DNA of 23,419 nucleotides, taken from a virus. This document shows, in pieces, positions 21,965 to 23,419 of this stretch. Position numbers and translations under genes: made by a program. Below the pieces are notes generated by a model, which saw only the letters and a list, made by a program, of their open reading frames with translations, was not told the origin of the DNA and did not search any database. The DNA lies in IMG/VR virus record IMGVR_UViG_3300006924_000190, positions 1-23,419 of that record. One strand, given 5' to 3'. The number at the start of each line of letters is the position of its first letter. Position 1 is the stretch's first letter.

Positions 21965-22197
21965 TATTCATCCCACTCTACTTCTTCTTCTAATACATCA
22001 TCATCATCAAGATCTAGATAATAATTAATAGCAATATCTAACGCAGTATCGTGACCTAATGCAGAAATAAATGATTGATCTTCTGTGCCACAATCAGCCA
22101 TTAAATCTACATAACGTTCAGCAGCCTGCTCAACGTGTTTTTTATCAACATATTCTTTAAACAATGTCCAGATGTCAACTATTTGCGTATCTTCCAT
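21964..22197 (-). CDS. Small acidic hypothetical protein between uvsX and uvsY
   Basis: 77 residues: MEDTQIVDIWTLFKEYVDKK, then AAERYVDLMADCGTEDQSF, then GHDTALDIAINYYLD, and a very acidic tail LDDDDVLEEEVEWDE. It is helical and negatively charged, and could mimic DNA or contact a basic partner such as UvsX or UvsY, which is speculation. The ATG has GAGGAG upstream (within the end of the uvsX gene region), lies three bases past the uvsX stop, and its own stop overlaps uvsY by one base. I do not recognise a named family, but its place between two recombination genes suggests a conserved accessory role. Confidence 0.75.
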   Translation of the reverse strand: MEDTQIVDIWTLFKEYVDKKHVEQAAERYVDLMADCGTEDQSFISALGHDTALDIAINYYLDLDDDDVLEEEVEWDE

Positions 22198-22200
22198 ATT

Positions 22201-23289
22201 CTACTCCTCGATTGGTTGTAAGTCTTCTAGTTCTACCTCATCAGTAGCCTCATCATCGGTATTTACCACTTCTGATTGTTTTACTAGATAATCTGACATA
22301 ACCTTGTCAAGATTCTCTCCTATCCATTTTTTACGATAATCAAGAATTTCTTCACCATCAAGTGTAGTGTATGCAAGCCTATTACCTTGCTTGTTAATAA
22401 TGCCTTTTGCTTCAAATAATTCAAGCAAACCACTATATGGATTCATACCAGTTTCGTATGGAATCTTTACCTGTACGCCTTCAAACGGTTTAGCATAACG
22501 AGTCTTCATAACTTTACAGCCAGCACGGATACCCATAACTTGACTGATCTTGTTACCATCTTCGTCTTCTTTTAGTTTTAGTTTCTTCATTGCTACAACA
22601 ATACTTGATGCATAAATGAAACCTTGTCCACCACTGATCTTATCATCTGGATCAAACATATCCTGTGATGCATAAGTGTGATTAGTACATACTAAACCTA
22701 CGTTGTGACTACCAATCATATTAACTGTGTTACGAACAAGTGAAGTCAATGCCTTAGGCTTACGACCCATATCACCTTTCATATCACCTTTGTTAAACTG
22801 ATCAACGTCTGTAGGTGTTAGTAACATACCTAAACTATCAATAACAAATAACACCTTAGGACGTTCTTCTTCATCCATTGCTTTGTAATCTGTCATAAAT
22901 GAACTAATAGTTTTAGCAACATCGTCAATCATTGACATATTAAGTTTAAGTAGTTTTTCTTCTGATGTATCAACATCAAGTGCATGTAACCAGCTTTCAT
23001 CAAGTGCATTCTCTGAGTCAATTAATACTACAAAGATACCTTGATCCTGTGCCGCCTTTACAATGTTACCTGAACAGATATATGATTTACCTGCGCCAGA
23101 TTCACCAGCAAACACAGTTACCTTACCAAGCGGAACACCTTTGTTAAAGTCGCCACTAATAAGATAGTTTAGTGCAAAGTTACCTGTGCTGATCCAGTCT
23201 TTAGGATCGTTAAACCCACTACTCATTCCTGAGATAGATTTTGTTAAGTCCTTACGGAACTTAGTCGGATCGAATGATTTATTCGCCAT
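22201..23289 (-). CDS. uvsX: UvsX recombinase (RecA-like)
   Basis: Strand-exchange recombinase that coats ssDNA and pairs it with a homologous duplex, with ATP. 362 residues; T4 UvsX is about 390. Walker A is GESGAGKS (62-69) in VFAGESGAGKSYI. LFVIDSLGML is Walker B (around residues 147-157), followed by QFNKGDMKGDMGRKPKALTSLVRN (parts GDMKGDMGRKPKAL and TSLVRN) and GLVCTNHTYA. KISGGQGFIYAS is the UvsX-type L2-like region. The C-terminus is acidic (DEATDEVELEDLQPIEE). ATG 23289 has an AGGAG ribosome site six bases upstream. It begins the uvsX-uvsY-sugar operon; its promoter lies outside or in the unresolved 130 bases to the right. Confidence 0.94.
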   Translation of the reverse strand: MANKSFDPTKFRKDLTKSISGMSSGFNDPKDWISTGNFALNYLISGDFNKGVPLGKVTVFAGESGAGKSYICSGNIVKAAQDQGIFVVLIDSENALDESWLHALDVDTSEEKLLKLNMSMIDDVAKTISSFMTDYKAMDEEERPKVLFVIDSLGMLLTPTDVDQFNKGDMKGDMGRKPKALTSLVRNTVNMIGSHNVGLVCTNHTYASQDMFDPDDKISGGQGFIYASSIVVAMKKLKLKEDEDGNKISQVMGIRAGCKVMKTRYAKPFEGVQVKIPYETGMNPYSGLLELFEAKGIINKQGNRLAYTTLDGEEILDYRKKWIGENLDKVMSDYLVKQSEVVNTDDEATDEVELEDLQPIEE

Positions 23290-23311
23290 ATTATTCTCCT
23301 ATCTAAAAAGT

Positions 23312-23381
23312 GCGTCTACTAGCGTTTGGAACGTTGACAGGTAAACCGTGAATCTCTGTTACCGATTTTGCTAATAGACGC
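23312..23381. repeat. Imperfect 12-base inverted repeat upstream of uvsX
   Basis: Arms GCGTCTACTAGC (23312-23323) and GCTAATAGACGC (23370-23381) pair at 11 of 12 positions, with a 46-base loop. It lies 23 bases before the uvsX ATG and could fold in the mRNA leader. The 130 bases at this edge (23290-23419) hold no gene I can support. One minus-strand frame reads well (LRLLAKSVTEIHGLPVNVPN, ending at about 23297) but has only a TTG start inside the window. Confidence 0.35.
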
Positions 23382-23419
23382 AATGCTGTTGTACTACGAC
23401 TGACGTGCTCTGATCATTG

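Noticed and set aside
23312-23381. Possible tRNA: 7-bp acceptor-like stem GCGTCTA/TAGACGC, and a D-arm-like AGCG-loop-CGTT
   Set aside because: No T-arm with the TTCRA pattern and no 5-bp anticodon stem could be drawn on either strand; kept only as an inverted repeat.
1-23419. CRISPR arrays, insertion sequences, integrase or attachment sites
   Set aside because: No regularly spaced repeats, transposase or integrase motifs were seen.

Overview
The window is a compact piece of a marine T4-like myovirus genome, most like the cyanophage / pelagiphage branch. This rests on the gene set: a gp41-type replicative helicase (cut by the left edge), gp61-type primase, UvsW helicase, UvsY mediator and UvsX recombinase, plus a probable gp62-like clamp-loader subunit. 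The DNA is AT-rich, nearly all genes lie on the minus strand, most junctions overlap by 1-25 bases, and there are phage late-type promoters (ATAAATA). The host cannot be read from the sequence. A low-GC marine alphaproteobacterium or cyanobacterium is an inference.

Layout, read along the minus strand from the right. (1) 23289-17751: uvsX, a small acidic protein, uvsY, a glycosyltransferase, a GSCFA-domain protein, two SAM methyltransferases and a KpsC/KpsS-like protein. (2) 17716-13513: a late-type promoter, a cytidylyltransferase fused to a mannose-6-phosphate-isomerase-type cupin, a glycosyltransferase fused to a Kps-like domain, and two more Kps-like proteins. (3) 13512-11750: a plus-strand glycosyltransferase divergent from another Kps-like gene, with a palindromic intergenic region. 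(4) 11735-3647: a consensus sigma70 promoter followed by about 13 tightly packed genes: an unrecognised 405-residue protein, uvsW, a conserved hypothetical, two cupins around a small protein, kdsA, kdsB, the clamp-loader-like gene, a zinc-finger protein, a 2OG-Fe(II) oxygenase-like protein, a 66-residue protein and a miniature DnaE-like protein. (5) 3264-1766: a late-type promoter, a probable virion protein and a glycosyltransferase. (6) 1739-1: a second consensus sigma70 promoter, primase, a previously hidden 48-residue membrane protein, and helicase. One small plus-strand gene (3286-3657) sits between blocks 4 and 5.

Two themes stand out. First, replication and recombination genes are interleaved with a sugar programme: KdsA and KdsB make CMP-Kdo, five Kps-like (Kdo-transferase-like) domains and four DxD glycosyltransferase domains could use activated sugars, and methyltransferases, cupins and a GSCFA protein could decorate the product. 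The target could be the host envelope or the virion. Second, four promoters (two sigma70-like, two late-like) are placed so that the expected transcription start falls on or next to the A of the start codon. This suggests that several operons begin with leaderless mRNA.

All family calls come from reading motifs by eye. No database search was possible.
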